DNA of 64,000 bases from Cydia pomonella (GCF_033807575.1 NC_084729.1:6076001-6140000), one strand, 5' to 3'; numbered from the stretch's first letter, positions 35,601 to 46,634 are shown. The notes: generated by a model from the sequence alone, not told the origin. Numbers and translations: made by a program.

Positions 35601-38600
35601 TCATACAGGTAAATACATTCATTCATATAATTTATTTGTTGTAAAGTCATGTACATAGTAAATCAAGATGTTGTACCATGACACCCTGTAAGGGCACACG
35701 ACATTAACTAAAAATTAAACAAAACTAGTCTTCTCATTAAAAAAAAAAAAAAAAAAACATACTTAACAAAAAAAGATGAATATAATAATTATTTAGTGTT
35801 TTAATAGGTTCTAAAGATTTACCAAATACTGTTGTACCTAAATGTTAATCCTATATTATACGGTAGGAGTACTCATCATTGGCGTCTTGGCTTAAAACAT
35901 ATTTTGGTATCTTATGAAGCGCTGGTGACCTAGCGGTAAGAGCGTGCGACTTGCAATCCGGAGGTCGCGGGTTCAAACCGCGGCTCGTACCAATGAGTTT
36001 TTCGGAACTTATGTACGAAATGTTATTTGATATTTACCAGTCGCTTTTCGGTGAAGGAAAACATCGTGAGGAAACCGGACTAATCCCAACAAGGCCTAGT
36101 ACCCTCTGGGTTGGAAGGTCAGATGGCAGTCGCTTTCGTAAAAACTAGTGCATACGCCAAATCTTGGGATTAGTTGTCAAAGCGGACCCCAGGCTCCCTT
36201 GAGCCGTGGCAATATGCCGGGACAACGCTAGGAAGAAAGAAAAGGTATCTTATGCAAGGGATGGTCCCTAACCATGCACATTACATAAAATGTAGTAAGT
36301 AAAACAGTTACTTTACAGGAGCGCTAAATAGTGATCTTTGGGTAAAAGCGTGATCGCTTATAATTATTTACAAGTGCAATATAAATAAATTAAAACAACT
36401 ATTAACGTTAATGCACACCTATTAACTTTATGCAAGCATGTGTACCTCCTACCTCCAACTTCAATTTTCATATTGATTATCACGTACTGTTACTGTTACT
36501 GTGGGCTTGCACAGTTTCACTTTAAATATTACTTACTTTGTTTTACTAATAATATATTTGTATATTATTTTGCAACCAACGGATAACTGTTATTGGCCTA
36601 ATACTATGTAAAGATACCTATGTAAATTGTATATCTACGGCTGTTGTTGTCCTGAATACCAATAAAATAAAATAAATAAATAAAAATGTTATAAACTATC
36701 GTCATTAGGAAAATCCTTAACCGAATAATAACATTTATCAATGAATATTTTTTCTTATTTATTTTTAAACACTGTGTTTCGAGTTTCTAGCTTAATATTA
36801 TTGGGAATTGTATTTGTTATTAAAATACATTTATATTGGGGACTATTTTTAAACATCTCTAGGTTAGTCTTTGGTAATAGTAATTTATTTCTATACTGTT
36901 TTCTCGTGTTTTCCTTGTCTTGTTTTAATGTGAATAAATATGAAAGTACCCGAACAAAAAGTGCAGCCTGTAATATATAAATACAAGGCAAGGTTAATAA
37001 CCTATATTAAATAAAATATGGGCGGCAACTGTTACATATACTCTGGGACTCTGGTCAGTGATGTTAGATGCCAACATCAAAGGACATTGGGCAACTTTGT
37101 ATGGAGCCTGGACCAAAAACCAACAGAAATGCGAGTTAGGTCATTAGATAGGTATTTCTATGTCCTTTATTTCATTCTATGGGCACCAAGCGGAATTCCA
37201 TTGCAGAACTGAGATATTTGTAATTGATTCAAAATGTTATCACCCTTATTACCTAGGCAATAGAGTCCAAGTAAGTAAATGTAGGCACGAAGCGTTAACT
37301 TCCCATAGAAAATTTGATTGGCGCGCAAATCGTATTTTTCTACTGACTTGTGTGTGTTTTAGTATATCACTGCTATTTATTTTTCATCACACTTGCAGGT
37401 CTTATTTCATGCAGGTGTACTGAAGGACAAAGGCCTATATTGTTCCCGCGGGAATGTAGGATTGTGAAAAAAAAAATTATAACTCATTAGGGAGATATAC
37501 CCTTTTTTTTAATTATGTCATTTATTCATACAAACCAAGTATAGTATCCAAAATTTCACTTACACAGTTACCCCTGCGTTGCACAATGTACCGACTAAAC
37601 CTACCCCCATTCATAAAACTTAGCAAACACTTCGAGTGAAACCAAGATAAATTGGCGGCGATTTTGATAGCCCAGACGGTGCACGGGTTATTATAAACGT
37701 GAAACTTCTATGAACTTGCACCGTCTGGGCTTTTAAAATCGCTGCCAACTCATTTTCGTGAGACTCTATAAACATTTATTAAAGGAATCGTTCTAACAGA
37801 CATGTCAATATGACGGATCGACGGTTTGCTAGATTTGACTTAATAACGCCATTACTTTATTTGATTTTTGACATAATTTTTTTTTTCTACTCGTCGACTA
37901 TAATGCCATTTCACTCACGAATTCGAGCCAATCGTGCAATCTAACGCAACTAGTTGCGACCAATCGCGCGCGTGATGCGAACTCATCAACCAATCGCGCT
38001 GTGGCGTTAGACTTTTTTTATACTACGTGGGTGGCAAACAAACATACCGCATACATGTTAAGCAATCTCCGTAGCCTATGTACGCCTGCAACTCCAGAGG
38101 AGTTACATGTGCGTTGCTGATCCTAACACTCCGCACCCTGGTTGAGCTCTGGCAACCTTATTCACCGGCAGGAACACAACACTATGAGTAGGGTCTAGTG
38201 TTATTTGGCTGCGGTTTTCTGTAAGGTGGAGGTCCTTCCCCAGTTGGGCTCTTCTCTAGATCTGGAACGACATCCGCTGTGCTGTGCCCTACCACACAAA
38301 GCGACTGCACGATTTGCTAGAATTCGTGTGCGTGACACCGCTGTACTAGCCCCATTCGTATTGGGACCGTGCGAAGTGCGTGGTGGGGGTAAGTAAAGCG
38401 ATCCCAGCGCATAAGGTGGTAAAAATTTGAACTAACTGCGGATAGCGTCTTTAACATTTCGTACAATTATATGGCTCGAAATGAACTTTGATTTACGATT
38501 ACTCCTGAAATATTCATTTAAATTGTATTGTGTAAGGGACCATTGTAATCTGTATGAAATGCTTAATATAACTAACGTATTTATTTTGATAATTGTTAAT

Positions 38601-40828
38601 AATGTATCCATGTGAATAGCTTTGCAAATGCCACATATTACGTGATCTTTTTCTAGAAGTTAAGAATGGATATAGTAAGTTATCCTTAAAAGATAGACAT
38701 TTCACATCGCGGACTTTTTTGTAGACCTATGAATGAGAAACAACCCCACCATACATTGTGTTGTTATAGCTCAAACGGATTAGGCAGCGTTTTCGATTAA
38801 AGCTCCTAGCCAGCGTGATTTTTTCCGACAACATCGTTATATTTCAAACAATTTACACAAAACCTTAACAAGTTATATACTTAAGCCTTCCTCAAGAATC
38901 ACTCTATTGAAAGATGAAAGTCGTATGAAAATCCGTTCAGTAGTTTTTAGTTTTGGAGTAGTTTTATAAGATGTAGTGAATTGACGTTTTCCCCTAGAAT
39001 TGCGGACACTAGGTTGCGTGACAGTCGTGCACGCTCCCAATTGCCCGTAAGCCCGTCCTTAGATATATATGAATATTAGTACGTTTATTTTTCATTTTAT
39101 TTACATACCCTCAGATCAGACTCCGACGTCCCAGTCCCATACGGCCGAACACTACCTCTTCTTTACCCGAAACTAAACGACGTAACTGACGAAGAGTTGA
39201 AAGAACTCGTCCCAAATTGGGAACGTAAACAGACGGACGTTTTGGCGGCAATTATCATGTCGCACTGTGTCGAGTTTCGGACGAGATTTGTGATGCGGCT
39301 ACAGAGGTTTTTAAGCGTGGATATGTTTGGGAAATGCGCGCCTGTTAAGAATCATACGAATAAGTGAGTGATCAGTAACCCTTTTCAACCTTTTCACCGC
39401 CACGTTAATGTAGTTATAAAGTGTCATTTATTTGTTTATTTATTTATTAGACATTTATAAGTTTAACCTGCACCAAACGCTTACAAACTAGCTATAGACT
39501 ACAGTAGGATTTACAAAACAAAATACATAAGTATATGTATATTAAAACACAATTAATTATTAACAGAATTATTTTATGAATTACATGGAAATCATCATTA
39601 TTATCATTATTAATTTATTTTTTCATATATATCTTATACCGGGTGTTTCCTGTAACACGAGCAATAAATTAAACTGTAGGCTGTACTCACCAACATTTGT
39701 TCACCAACTTTTAAAAATAACTTATGTTATAATTTTTATTAAACATTCAAGTTAATTCTAAGACGCAATGTATTGCGAATTTTGTTACGTTTAAAGCGTG
39801 ACAAGCAACGTCAAAAACACTGATGTCAGCGTACATTGAAAATAATATTTTATTTGTATGAAAAAGATAAAATCTTAAGATTTCATAATTTTAAAAAGTT
39901 GTTAATCAAAAGTTATATCGTTTTACGAGTACAATATATGGCTTAATTATTTGCTCGTGTTACAGGAAACACCCGGTATATGTATAGTGCCGTACAGTTG
40001 CAATCGTTGCCCACAAATGGTCTCGCCGGAAGATCAGCGCTGACCTTCGTCAGCATTATGCTGAGGCGAGCCCATTTCGTGGTAAACAATTTCAATGTGT
40101 TTTAGTCTTATTTTTTTGTTATATATATACTTCTGTATGTAATTTAAGTTTTACCACGAATAAATGATTTATGATATGAATTGAAAGGAGTGATGAAAGG
40201 ATTCATAAGGGAATCGGAGAAACTGTTTCCTTCCATGACACCGCCCAAAAGTATGCTCTCGAAACCAATTAGTGGAAATTTTTTAGTTAATTAAATAGCT
40301 GACCTTGGGAGAAAAAGCCAGCAAGTATCTTCATTATATGTCTTAATAATTCTTTATATTCTCTACAGGTGCCCCGGTCACTTCAAAGAAGACTGTCCAG
40401 TAATAGCCGAATACTTATTCTATGTAGTGATAGAAAACTCCAAATGTCGCCAGTATATATCAGAAAAGATTTTCCACCACGCATACTCAAAAGGCGCCAT
40501 ACCCATCATCATGGGAACACCTTTAGAAGACTGTAAAAAGCTTTTGCCGCCTAATTCTTTCATACATATGGATAATTTTGCCTCTATAAAGCATTTGGCT
40601 AGAGAAATATATACTATAAGTGATAATATAACCAAATTATTGTCTTATCACGCGTGGCGAGTTAATTTTGAGATTGTGGAAGAGCATGGTTTCCTTGGTA
40701 CGAGGTCGTTGGCTTTGTGTAGAATTTGTGAGGCCTTAAATTATAATAGTAATGCTAGGAAGGTTTATGGTGTAGAGGATATTATGTTATATTTAAATCC
40801 AGCTGTATGTTGTGTCAGGAATCCTTAG
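29511..40828 (+). CDS. alpha-1,3-fucosyltransferase (GT10), complete, six exons
   Basis: Exons 29511-29681, 30351-30517, 32244-32347, 35455-35608, 39115-39363, 40369-40828 give 434 codons; all introns are GT-AG and all phases match. Residues about 13-31 form a single N-terminal membrane anchor, as in type II Golgi enzymes. GT10 signatures: FNWSMSYRSDSDVPVPYG near 192-209, RLQRFLSVDMFGKC in exon 5, and FYVVIENSKCRQYISEKIFH then AIPIIMG and SFIHMDNF in exon 6. Known of the family: transfer of fucose from GDP-fucose to GlcNAc in N-glycans or related glycans in the Golgi. It most resembles the 'C-like' insect members, but the exact paralogue is not certain. The introns contain only repeats. Length is normal and no lesion is seen, so the gene should be functional. 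Confidence 0.93.
29790..30042 (-). repeat. SINE-1 copy in fucosyltransferase intron 1
   Basis: Reverse SINE-1 with the head at the right end (GATTTGAACCCGGGACCATC). An 8-base insertion repeats CATCA near 29941. Followed by 130 bp shared with 26531-26662. Confidence 0.88.
30351..30517 (+). CDS. fucosyltransferase exon 2
   Basis: After CCTACAG; encodes DWMTSNLGAYMFKYSNAHPP and FTVLIWKQWPSLKERHVGGF; phase 0 in, phase 2 out; donor GTAAGT. Confidence 0.88.
30527..30911. mobile_element. MITE with GCCAATTACATCCACAC ends, nested MITE inside
   Basis: Outer arms CGCCAATTACATCCACACTT and AAGTGTGGATGTAATTGGCA. Inside, 30701-30793 is a separate palindrome (TACAGTCGAGTTCATAAATA and TATTTATGAATTCGACTGTA). 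Starts only 10 bp after the exon 2 donor. Confidence 0.8.
31650..31795 (+). repeat. RTE-type LINE 3' end
   Basis: GGTTAACTGGAAGAGATCCC, GGGATAAGTCCGCCTTTGTT and AAAATAAAG followed by (CATA)n are the usual 3' UTR of insect RTE-like elements; 5'-truncated. Confidence 0.7.
32244..32347 (+). CDS. fucosyltransferase exon 3
   Basis: After CATTCCAG; encodes VHPLFGCSVTNCKFFEDDDT and SSTDAVVVHLHK, the region before the donor-binding half; phase 2 in, phase 1 out; donor GTCTGT is weak. Confidence 0.87.
32367..32840. mobile_element. MITE family M1, copy 2
   Basis: GGGTTGTTTCCA and TGGAAACAACCC ends with TA on both sides; 19 bp downstream of exon 3. Close match to 10872-11357. Confidence 0.9.
33007..33550 (-). 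repeat. dispersed repeat R6, copy
   Basis: TAGGGTACCGTAGCCAAATG to GTCCGACTCGCACTTGGCCG; inverse of the copy at 18611. Confidence 0.85.
33690..33842. repeat. dispersed repeat R2, short copy
   Basis: CTCGTTGAGCTCTGGCAACT and CTCACCAGCAAGAACACTAT. Confidence 0.7.
34015..34148. mobile_element. small MITE with TAACGCATTCACTGCC ends
   Basis: TTAACGCATTCACTGCC and GGCACTCAATGTGTTAG pair as inverted repeats. The word TAACACATTCACCG near 835 may be a relative. Confidence 0.55.
34153..34611 (-). repeat. dispersed repeat R6, copy
   Basis: TAGGGTTCCGTAGCCAAATG to AGTCCGACTTGCACTTGGCC; parallels the copy at 33007 about 1.1 kb before. Confidence 0.85.
34757..34945. mobile_element. MITE family M4, uninterrupted copy
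   Basis: CCCCTAGTGTAAATTTATTC and AATAAATTTACACTAGGGG arms around AGCGGGACGTTTTGGAAACT. Confidence 0.85.
35455..35608 (+). CDS. fucosyltransferase exon 4
   Basis: After TTTTGCAG; encodes RPYQRWIFWTDESPVNIYAG and MFNWSMSY; phase 1 in, phase 2 out; donor GTAAAT. Confidence 0.92.
35917..36243 (+). repeat. SINE-2 (tRNA-derived), intact, with 11-bp target duplication
   Basis: GGTATCTTATG at 35906-35916 and 36244-36254 bounds the element. Head: GGTGACCTAGCGGTAAGAGC and GGGTTCAAACCGC (A and B boxes). Body CGGTGAAGGAAAACATCGTG. Ends in an A/G-rich tail. The duplication and tail show it is a SINE, not a tRNA gene. Confidence 0.93.
36590..36690 (+). repeat. LINE/SINE 3' end with (AATA)n tail
   Basis: GTTGTCCTGAATACCAATAA then repeated AATAAATA; no coding part. 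Confidence 0.45.
36700..37630. other. fucosyltransferase intron 4, nothing recognised
   Basis: AT-rich sequence with opposed short frames but no domain, exon border or repeat end that I can support. Confidence 0.4.
37632..37770. mobile_element. MITE family M2, copy 3
   Basis: GCGATTTTGATAGCCCAGAC and TCTGGGCTTTTAAAATCGCT arms around a short spacer. Confidence 0.8.
38010..38262. repeat. dispersed repeat R2, long copy
   Basis: TACTACGTGGGTGGCAAACA to GGGCTCTTCTCTAGATCTGG; longest copy of the family here. Confidence 0.82.
39115..39363 (+). CDS. fucosyltransferase exon 5
   Basis: After CCCTCAG; encodes SDSDVPVPYGRTLPLLYP through IIMSHCVEFRTRFVMRLQRF; phase 2 at both ends; donor GTGAGT. Confidence 0.92.
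39637..39978. mobile_element. MITE with TACCGGGTGTTTCC ends
   Basis: ACCGGGTGTTTCCTGTAACA and TGTTACAGGAAACACCCGGT form perfect arms of more than 25 bp, TA at each end. In fucosyltransferase intron 5. Confidence 0.9.
40369..40828 (+). CDS. fucosyltransferase exon 6 (GDP-fucose site, stop)
   Basis: After CTCTACAG; encodes CPGHFKEDCPVIAEYLFYVV, then IENSKCRQYISEKI and on to TAG. Carries the most conserved GT10 block. Confidence 0.94.
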
Positions 40829-40968
40829 TGGAGATCATAGTTTAATGCAGTGTTGTCATGTGCGCGGAAGAGAATTATCGTATTTATCGTACCGCTGAAA
40901 AAATTATCGAACATCTATCAAAAAGAAAGTACTCCAAATATTGCTCACAAATTAAGCTTAAATTTCCA

Positions 40969-40974
40969 ATAAAT
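40969..40974 (+). promoter_or_regulatory. likely polyadenylation signal of the fucosyltransferase
   Basis: AATAAA about 140 nt after the stop codon, in an AT-rich 3' region. Confidence 0.55.
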
Positions 40975-41399
40975 AATAAAGAAAAACACTACATTCGTCT
41001 AAATAAGTTTTATATTTGTGTATTTTTGTGGCACATCCGAAGAAAATTTCGACAAGTTTGACATACACCAAGTAACCGATTACCAAAAAGGTGATAATTT
41101 TAGCCTGTTTCTGAGGAAAGTGTGTGATTTTGCTTCAAATACTAGACTTTTTGGGTGGCACAATGCCAAGGGCTAAAATTATCGTACTTTTGATTGCTTT
41201 TTGGAACGTACATCGGAGCGGAGTCCCAATTATCGTACATATACGATAATAATCGTACGCCTGGTAATACTGGTTTTGTCTGTGGAATGTAGAGAGAGGG
41301 CAAGAGTATTCTCTCCAGACGGTTGTTGTGCCTGGGGACCGAAGTCTGAAAAGTTGGTTAGGAGTTGTATATAATTTAGTAGGTATTGGGTGTTGTGAT

Positions 41400-41600
41400 T
41401 TTAATCTATGCTCGAGCTCTGACATACGCCACGGAGCCTGTGTGCTAACATATCTTTATTCGGAAATCGCGAAGCGTCTGGTTGACGTAACTGGTGACCG
41501 AAGAGCTGGCGGTTTCCTCGCACAACGCATCAGGATTGCAATACAGGAGGAAATGCCGTCAGCATCCTTGGTACAATGTCTCAAGGGCCTATTTTAGATT
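41400..41600 (+). pseudogene. retrotransposon ORF C-terminal fragment
   Basis: The plus-strand frame ends LVDVTGDRRAGGFLAQRI and AIQEEMPSASL, resembling the C-terminus of LINE ORF2 proteins of insects (TGDPRAG...LAQRI...RGNAAS). About 60 residues only. Confidence 0.55.
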
Positions 41601-42002
41601 TAAGCTAGCTATAATCCTCTTATATATATTGTTATTGTAAATAAAAATCTTTATTTATTAATAATACGTAATATACCTACATACAATTGGTGCATAAAGA
41701 AAAGTATATTAGATAAATAAAAAAAGCAAACAATACTTACCTACTTGTATTTATAAACTATATATACCTACATAAATAAGTATTTATTCCGTACCATTGT
41801 TTATGTAACCTTTTAGGCTATTTGGTATATAATTTCGCGCATCAAGGGTGACTCACGCTAGAACGACCCGGGTCGAGGCAACCGACACTTCATTTTCTGA
41901 GACAGATAACCGTTGATCATATGATGCTTTCTATAGAAAACGAATGCTAAATACCCCGGCCCGGGCCGTTCTAACATGAACCATTCTTTATGGGATTTTT
42001 TT

Positions 42003-42078
42003 ATTTGGTTGACTTGAACTCACGGCCTCTGGATCGATACTCCAGCGCTCTGCCATCTGAGCTATCAGCAAGACCTCA
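42003..42078 (-). pseudogene. tRNA-like sequence (SINE head or tRNA pseudogene)
   Basis: Minus strand has GATAGCTCAGATGGCAGAGC (A box), CTGGAGTATCGATCCAG (anticodon arm with TCG-like loop) and GTGAGTTCAAGTCAAC (B box). Acceptor ends do not pair well, so a working tRNA gene is unlikely. Confidence 0.55.
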
Positions 42079-42289
42079 TCTACGGCCAGCAAAAATTTCC
42101 ACCATATGGGTCTAGGGGACCCTAGCGATATATACTTAGCGACATTCTAAACTTAAGAGGAATGTATAGTACGTGATAGTCCACGAAAAAGAAAAAAAAC
42201 GTTTTTCCACTTTGAAATATTTTCCATTTTCCATGATTTTTTATTATATTATAGACACAAAGAAAAAGTAGGTTTATGGGTTTCCTTTT

Positions 42290-44925
42290 TTCTTTCAATT
42301 CAATTCAATTTCTTTATTGCTCATAAGGAAAAAAATCCATGCAGATACACAGTATAAAATCATATCAAATGTAAACCAAATGTAAACAATAATATTGATA
42401 ATAAAATTAATAAATAACACAAAATTGAAATGGATGAGGTCATTCCGATTAAAATAATAATGAATAGTTACAATAAATTAATACAACATATCAGTAAATT
42501 CAACAAATAATAATAATAACAGTCCAAAACAATAAAAATTAAAATAAAATGAGTCTGATTATCCGTCTAAATTAATCCAATATCTTACAAAAGTATTCGT
42601 CCAGGTTATAGAATGGTCTACTTATTAAATACGTCTTTAGATTTGTACTGAACTCCTTAACGTTACTGGAATCCTTAATTTTTATTTCAAGACTGTTATA
42701 TATTTTGATTGCGATATGATTGATGCTTTTCTTATAGTATGCAAAGTGTGATTCAGGTAGCAGTAGATCTAAATTGCGGCGAAGCGGGTATCTCTCACAT
42801 TCTTTTTTGGATTTGTATGCGCTTAAATTTTTATGAACAAATAAACAGATTTGGTATATATACAATGCAGTTACTGTAAGGATATTGTTTTCTATAAATA
42901 GGTTCCTATGCGTTTCAGGGAAGTAACCTTCAATGAAGCGTATGCATTTTTTTTGCATCAGTAGAATTTTATTTACACTTGGACTATTGCCCCATACTTC
43001 AATGCCATACCGGATTATACTCTCGACATATGAATAGTAGATAGTTCTCAGGGTTTGCTTATCGCTAAGTTTAGCCATCGATTTTAGAGAATAACATGCA
43101 CTTCCTAGACGTTTCACAACATAGTTTATGTGGTCATGCCACCTTAAGTATGGGTCTAGTTCGATACCTAGAAAACGAATTGAGTCCGATTTAGCAAAAG
43201 GGAGATTTAGAGAACAGTCCATTGAGTTGAATGCACGTTTAAAAATCATGTAATAACACTTGTCATTATTGAGCGATAGACCATTTGCGGAGAACCATTC
43301 TGTGAGATTTTCCCAGGCACTGGTGGTTATATTCTGCAATTCTTTGTGAGTCTTTGCACCCAGAATCAGACTGGTGTCGTCGGCATATAGGTAAGGAGTT
43401 CCATTTAAGATATTTTCTGGAAGATCATTAATAAATATTATGAACAATAGAGGTCCAAGGACTGATCCTTGTGGAACGCCACGTCTTATAATGCCTTCAT
43501 CAGATTTATAGATTTTGTTGCTTTCGGCTTGACTTGAACACTTAATTTCAACAAATTGTCTACGCCCAGTTAGGTAGGAAGATATGAGATTGAGTACAGT
43601 ACCCCGTATGCCATAGTATTCTAATTTATAAAGTAAAATCTTATGATCAACACAATCAAATGCTTTGCTTAGGTCACAGAATATTCCTGCACATTTAATG
43701 TCACGATTAAGGTGATTCATTATCTCAGATGTTAGTTTAGTAATAGCTGTGATTGTGTCTTTGCCTTTCAGAAATCCGAATTGTTTTGTTGATATATAGT
43801 AATTGTCATTCATATATTTTTCTATCCGGTCTGCAAGACATTTTTCGAATATTTTCGAGATTATTGAGAGCAGGGAGATGGGTCTGTAATTCTTAATTTG
43901 TTTTGTGCTACCTTTCTTATGTACAGGGACTACTTTAGCATTTTTGAGTTGGCTAGGAAATGTTCCTATTTTTATATGCTCGTTGAATATATGGCAGATT
44001 GGTATGCAAAGGATGTCAATATTATGTTTAATTATAGAAGTGTGTATATGGTCTGGTCCACATGCATTGCTATTTTTTAAGTTTTTAGCAACCTTAATGA
44101 TCTCGTGTTCCATAATAGGTTTTAAAAACATAGATTTAGTATTATCTACAGATTTCCTTTCGAGTAGAATTTTAAAATCACGATTTTGATTGGGAGTGTG
44201 CAAGTTTTCACCTACACTAAGAAAGTACTCATTAAATAAGTTGCTTATGGATTTAGGATCATTTATAATTATATTGCTGTGCTCTATTTTCCAATGACCT
44301 CCTTTGGTTGTAGTCGCTTTGCCTGTATTCTCCTTAATTAATTTCCAAACAGCTTTCGATTTATTTTTTGCTTTTGTTAATGTTTTTGTAATATAATTAC
44401 GTTTTGCAGTGATCAGTACTTTTTTAAGGACCCGTTGGTATATCTTAAAGTGAGACTCGAGTTTATAATCATATTTACGTTTTAGTTCTATATACATTTT
44501 TCTTTTATTTCTACAACATATTTTAATTCCTTTAGTTATCCATTGCTTTTTGTTAACTTTAATTTTGCGTGTTTTAACTGGGTAATATTTATTTATTAGG
44601 TCATGCAGGATGTCATAGAATGTATTTAGTTGTATACTATAGTGTACGTTAGTTAATAGCTGCCACCAGTCTATTTGCTCTAAAGCACTTCTAAAGTGAG
44701 TATTTGCTAGTTTATTATAGAATCTCTTTGTCACTACCTTGTATTGAACACTTTTTTCAGTCATGCTATTTTTAAAATATATTATCTGTGCATCATGATC
44801 GGAAAAAGAACATGGCTCAACTGAGGCCTTTATGTATTCCTGATTGTCGGTAAAAATATTGTCGATTATGGTTTCAGTGTTTTTTGTACTTCTTGTCGGA
44901 TCAGTGATACTAGGCTTTCAAAATT
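42290..44925 (-). mobile_element. 5'-truncated LINE, Jockey/CR1 group
   Basis: 3' end at the left: AATAAAGAAATTGAATTGAA, a (TTGAA)n tail. The open frame runs from about 44925 down to 42572; the 5' part of the endonuclease and ORF1 are missing. The frame is undisrupted, so the copy is young. The tail motif also occurs near 21060. Confidence 0.85.
42572..44764 (-). CDS. LINE endonuclease end and reverse transcriptase
   Basis: 730 codons from the first Met, and the frame stays open upstream to about 44920, where SFSDHDAQII is the terminal SDH motif of an APE endonuclease. RT motifs in order: NYRPISLLSIISKIFEKCLA, FCDLSKAFDCVDH, RRGVPQGSVLGPLLFIIFIN, PYLYADDTSLI (the YADD catalytic pair is intact) and FLGIELDPYLRW. 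No RNase H. Non-LTR retrotransposon protein that makes cDNA at a nicked target. No stops, but lacking its 5' half it cannot be autonomous. Confidence 0.92.
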   Translation of the reverse strand: MTEKSVQYKVVTKRFYNKLANTHFRSALEQIDWWQLLTNVHYSIQLNTFYDILHDLINKYYPVKTRKIKVNKKQWITKGIKICCRNKRKMYIELKRKYDYKLESHFKIYQRVLKKVLITAKRNYITKTLTKAKNKSKAVWKLIKENTGKATTTKGGHWKIEHSNIIINDPKSISNLFNEYFLSVGENLHTPNQNRDFKILLERKSVDNTKSMFLKPIMEHEIIKVAKNLKNSNACGPDHIHTSIIKHNIDILCIPICHIFNEHIKIGTFPSQLKNAKVVPVHKKGSTKQIKNYRPISLLSIISKIFEKCLADRIEKYMNDNYYISTKQFGFLKGKDTITAITKLTSEIMNHLNRDIKCAGIFCDLSKAFDCVDHKILLYKLEYYGIRGTVLNLISSYLTGRRQFVEIKCSSQAESNKIYKSDEGIIRRGVPQGSVLGPLLFIIFINDLPENILNGTPYLYADDTSLILGAKTHKELQNITTSAWENLTEWFSANGLSLNNDKCYYMIFKRAFNSMDCSLNLPFAKSDSIRFLGIELDPYLRWHDHINYVVKRLGSACYSLKSMAKLSDKQTLRTIYYSYVESIIRYGIEVWGNSPSVNKILLMQKKCIRFIEGYFPETHRNLFIENNILTVTALYIYQICLFVHKNLSAYKSKKECERYPLRRNLDLLLPESHFAYYKKSINHIAIKIYNSLEIKIKDSSNVKEFSTNLKTYLISRPFYNLDEYFCKILD

Positions 44926-44929
44926 TGCT

Positions 44930-45670
44930 TAACAAAAATTTTTTTTTTCCATAACAGCGTAACCTATAAACCTAGAATAGATTATGCTGAAGCGATCGAC
45001 ATCAAAATCAAAGTGATTTGTTAAGATCTAGTTCGTGAAAACCGTTTTCTCTCGAAACGGAATTTCATAGAAAAATTACCGTTACTTCGTTGGATTCGAA
45101 AAGCTATTTTTCCCTCTTAATAGCATCGTTCGCAGGCGTCTCTGTTTGTTAACATTTTATGTTGAATATGTTGTGTAAATGTGACGTTCCACAGATAAGT
45201 GTATAACGGTTGGTGCTCACGTCTCCTAGCACCGCATTAGTATTAGAGCGTCGTTAATAAGTAAAAGTAAAAAAAGTAAAAATTATTTATTGTACACAAG
45301 ATAACTTACACAGAAATTGAAATTATTCAGTCTTAAAACTAAGAAGCAGTATATGTACATTTAAGAATTTTCAGTAGGTTTCACTGGCTCCTACACTAGG
45401 CGAAGCCTGTCTCGTAGTAACTGCAAGTAACTGCGTAAGTTCCCGACCGCCATTAGGTACCTTTAGCCGTGGGACGTCACAAATATATTTTAATTAAAAT
45501 TAAACAATTGTTGAATCAAAATTGTTTGTATTTCAATAAAAATCATAAACTCTCTTAATCTTATCTTCAGCCGGCGTAGGAAGTGCGTCCATCACACACT
45601 GTTCCCGTTATCAGGTCATTAACATTACCCCTGAAACATGAATATTAATCAAAATATTGTCTTATGGAGC
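44930..45670. other. intergenic, LINE 3' UTR-like piece only
   Basis: Around 45270-45400 the minus strand ends GTACAATAAATAATTTTTAC, like a LINE 3' end. No gene seen. Confidence 0.4.
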
Positions 45671-45671
45671 A

Positions 45672-45868
45672 TTCCTTGAAATTGTCTACCGATGTCCCGT
45701 ACAAACGCGACAATTTCTGAAGATTTGCAGGTACAAGAGTTTCCTTTTCTGTGACTAATGGTCAAAAGTGTGTCCAGAAAGATAATCGCTTGCTTTAAAC
45801 GCCGAAAAAAGTCGCAACACAGGAAATAAAATGCGTCCGTACGAGACAGCCCGTGGAAGGCTCCTTTA
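45672..45868. repeat. MITE family M5, copy 2 (inverted)
   Basis: GTCTACCGATGTCCCGTACA to GTACGAGACAGCCCGTGGAA; inverse of 17589-17764. Confidence 0.7.
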
Positions 45869-45869
45869 T

Positions 45870-46630
45870 CCTAATGTAACAGAATAAAAATCGGCCCAAA
45901 GCCTTGTAATGAAGCAATAAAAAAGGGGTTATTAAAGTGTGTCCAGATCTAGATTCCGAAAATTTCAGGAAATTGTATGACAAAATCTAATACAAATTTA
46001 CACTTAAGATCTGGCAATAAACCTGTAGAAAAAAATACCGAGAATTCATGGAAACTTTGCAATTTTTGTAAATTCTCATTCCACATTACTATATGAGCAG
46101 ATAGTATCAGTATCAGTCCGTCGAAACTGGATCCGATTCCAGATATATAATTAATGTAATCAACCCTATTTGAGTACTTTTCACGGGTTATCATGCTGAC
46201 GTCATTTCTAATTTTAGATATGGCATGCCTTTTTGGGGAAACTCAGTACGGAATAAAGATTTTTTTACTATTTTCAAAGTTTATCTAGCTAATGCTCTGC
46301 GTGTGCGCATGCTAGTTCAGTGTAGATTGCGCATTTTATGTCTTGCATGAGCTGCGTTAACTAGGAGCGCAATCTACAGCAAAACTTGCGTGCGTGTTTC
46401 AAATAAAAATGAAAACAAATAATTTATTCATCAAAATATGTTGACAAATCGGAAGTTACATTAAAATGGACATACAAGAGATTTTACAATAAGCTAACTA
46501 TTTAGTTAACTAACTAACTAACTAACTAGACGCAAACTCTCTCTTCTCTTTTCTTTATCTTGGGAACCGGGAAAGTTGATTTTACTGACAAATGTTAACT
46601 TAGCAGAATATGGCTTGCAGCGTATTTGCT
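45870..46630. other. intergenic, small palindrome only
   Basis: GTAGATTGCGCATTTTATG and AGGAGCGCAATCTACAG (46332-46380) form a palindrome. (CTAA)n at about 46505-46530. No gene seen. Confidence 0.4.
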
Positions 46631-46634
46631 AGTT

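Noticed and set aside
35917..36000. tRNA gene
   Set aside because: The tRNA-like part is the head of a SINE with an 11-bp target duplication and an A-rich tail.
36741..36991. Opposed hydrophobic and basic frames in fucosyltransferase intron 4
   Set aside because: AT-rich intron sequence; frames on both strands with no domain or splice evidence.
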